Assembly (NCBI GenBank): GCA_004375895.1
Contig: SOJW01000035.1
Span: 1-42,263 of the forward strand
DNA from: Candidatus Stahliibacteriota bacterium
Lineage (GTDB): Bacteria; Hydrothermota; Tepidihabitantia; B3-TA06
Length of the DNA: 42,263 nucleotides
Direction of reading: 5' to 3'
Shown here: in pieces, positions 41,904 through 42,263 of the stretch
Layout: each line of letters begins with the position of its first letter
How positions within the stretch are numbered: the stretch's first letter is position 1
Position numbers and translations under genes: made by a program
Notes under the pieces: generated by a model
Seen by the model: only the letters and a program-made list of their open reading frames with translations
Databases searched by the model: none
Told to the model about the DNA's origin: nothing

Positions 41904-42263
41904 ATGTGTTCATTGTTTGGTTGCACACCTCAAGCTGAGGGGCGGTTAAAATATCCGGATATCGATAAGGACAAAACCGAAGTACTGAAGAAGCAAGTTG
42001 ATGGGCTTGTGGAGAACGTAAAGGACACCTTCACGTTCAACTTTTCATTCACGAGAACCGAACCTGAGATCAGAAGCGCAGAAAAGCAAGAAAGTGAAGA
42101 ACATAGGCTTGTGGATGCAAAGAACCGCGTATCCCTGGATGTTGCAGAAGTAACGCGGGGTGACTACCACGTAACGGTCAAGATGACGGTAAAGCAGGCT
42201 TTGGATTTGCTAAAGTCCTATGGAGTTACTCTGGATTTTCAGGTGCACCGTACATATGTGGTT
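41904..42263 (+). CDS. Companion protein of module 5 (3' partial, 120 codons visible)
   Basis: The ATG at 41904 follows AAGGGGG and the frame is open to the right edge. It starts MCSLFGCTPQAEG, then RLKYPDIDKDKTEVLKKQVD, closely matching the start of the companion at 29550 (KLKYPDIDEDKTRVLRKQKD). VKMTVKQALDLLKSYGVTLD and FQVHRTYVV also match. The part that would hold the WHExxE core and the Ig-like module lies beyond the window. An early Met-Cys is shared with 29550, but no hydrophobic signal segment is present. Confidence 0.82.
   Translation, partial: MCSLFGCTPQAEGRLKYPDIDKDKTEVLKKQVDGLVENVKDTFTFNFSFTRTEPEIRSAEKQESEEHRLVDAKNRVSLDVAEVTRGDYHVTVKMTVKQALDLLKSYGVTLDFQVHRTYVV

Noticed and set aside
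24641-42263. CRISPR or integron-type array as an explanation for the repeated units
   Set aside because: Repeats are whole genes with promoters; no short regular direct repeats with spacers, attC-like folded sites or integrase gene are visible.

Overview
The window comes from an uncultivated, probably anaerobic bacterium. Pyruvate:ferredoxin oxidoreductase (porAB) points to anaerobic metabolism. Two secreted beta-propeller proteins with a C-terminal FlgD/Por-type sorting-like domain, an outer-membrane-like protein and a dozen lipoproteins point to a diderm of the FCB-like or WOR-3/TA06-like candidate phyla. This placement is an inference from gene content. Core genes use ATGA start/stop overlaps and TTGACA-N16-TANAAT promoters.

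Layout. (1) 1-2.76 kb: end of porA, porB, then a rearranged stretch with a remnant of a type ISP restriction-modification enzyme, a second porB 3' tail and a pair of inverted 33-bp palindromic repeats. (2) 2.76-3.81 kb: a solitary member of the LRR lipoprotein family that dominates the right arm. (3) 3.9-9.6 kb: housekeeping and small genes: alanine racemase, DUF1844, two uncharacterised proteins, DUF488, a B12-binding radical SAM protein, a GNAT acetyltransferase (minus strand), a zinc-ribbon protein and a VOC protein. (4) 9.7-12.7 kb (minus): two paralogous seven-repeat SBBP propellers with matching promoters, leader hairpins and terminators. (5) 12.9-18 kb: zinc-ribbon/TM protein, a 43-residue membrane peptide, an outer-membrane-like protein, glutamine synthetase, GAPDH and phosphoglycerate kinase. 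(6) 18-23.4 kb (minus): a methyltransferase with an in-frame TAG near its end, MurJ, and a P-loop NTPase with eight 40-residue TPRs. (7) 23.5-24.6 kb: a SatP-type acetate transporter and decayed genes. (8) 24.6-42.3 kb: an array of eleven LRR lipoprotein genes interleaved with five copies or fragments of a second, unrecognised 'companion' family.

The array is the unusual system. It reads as five tandem modules, each with one to four LRR lipoprotein genes followed by a companion gene: [24657, 26284, 27839, 28721 + companion 29550], [30918, 32203 + fragment 33451], [33565 + companion 34706], [36713 + fragment 37525], [37705, 39592, 41022 + companion 41904 running off the edge]. The lipoproteins share a lipoprotein-like signal peptide, an N-terminal domain centred on YPWQGEDSI and VNGK-x-x-G, and a variable number of ribonuclease-inhibitor-like LRRs (about 2 to 19). 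Each module starts with a TTGACA-N16-TACAAT promoter. Both truncated companions end exactly in the next module's -35 box, which marks the recombination boundary. The sequence suggests a recombining, diversifying surface-protein locus. Its function (adhesion, recognition, inter-bacterial conflict or other) cannot be read from sequence alone.
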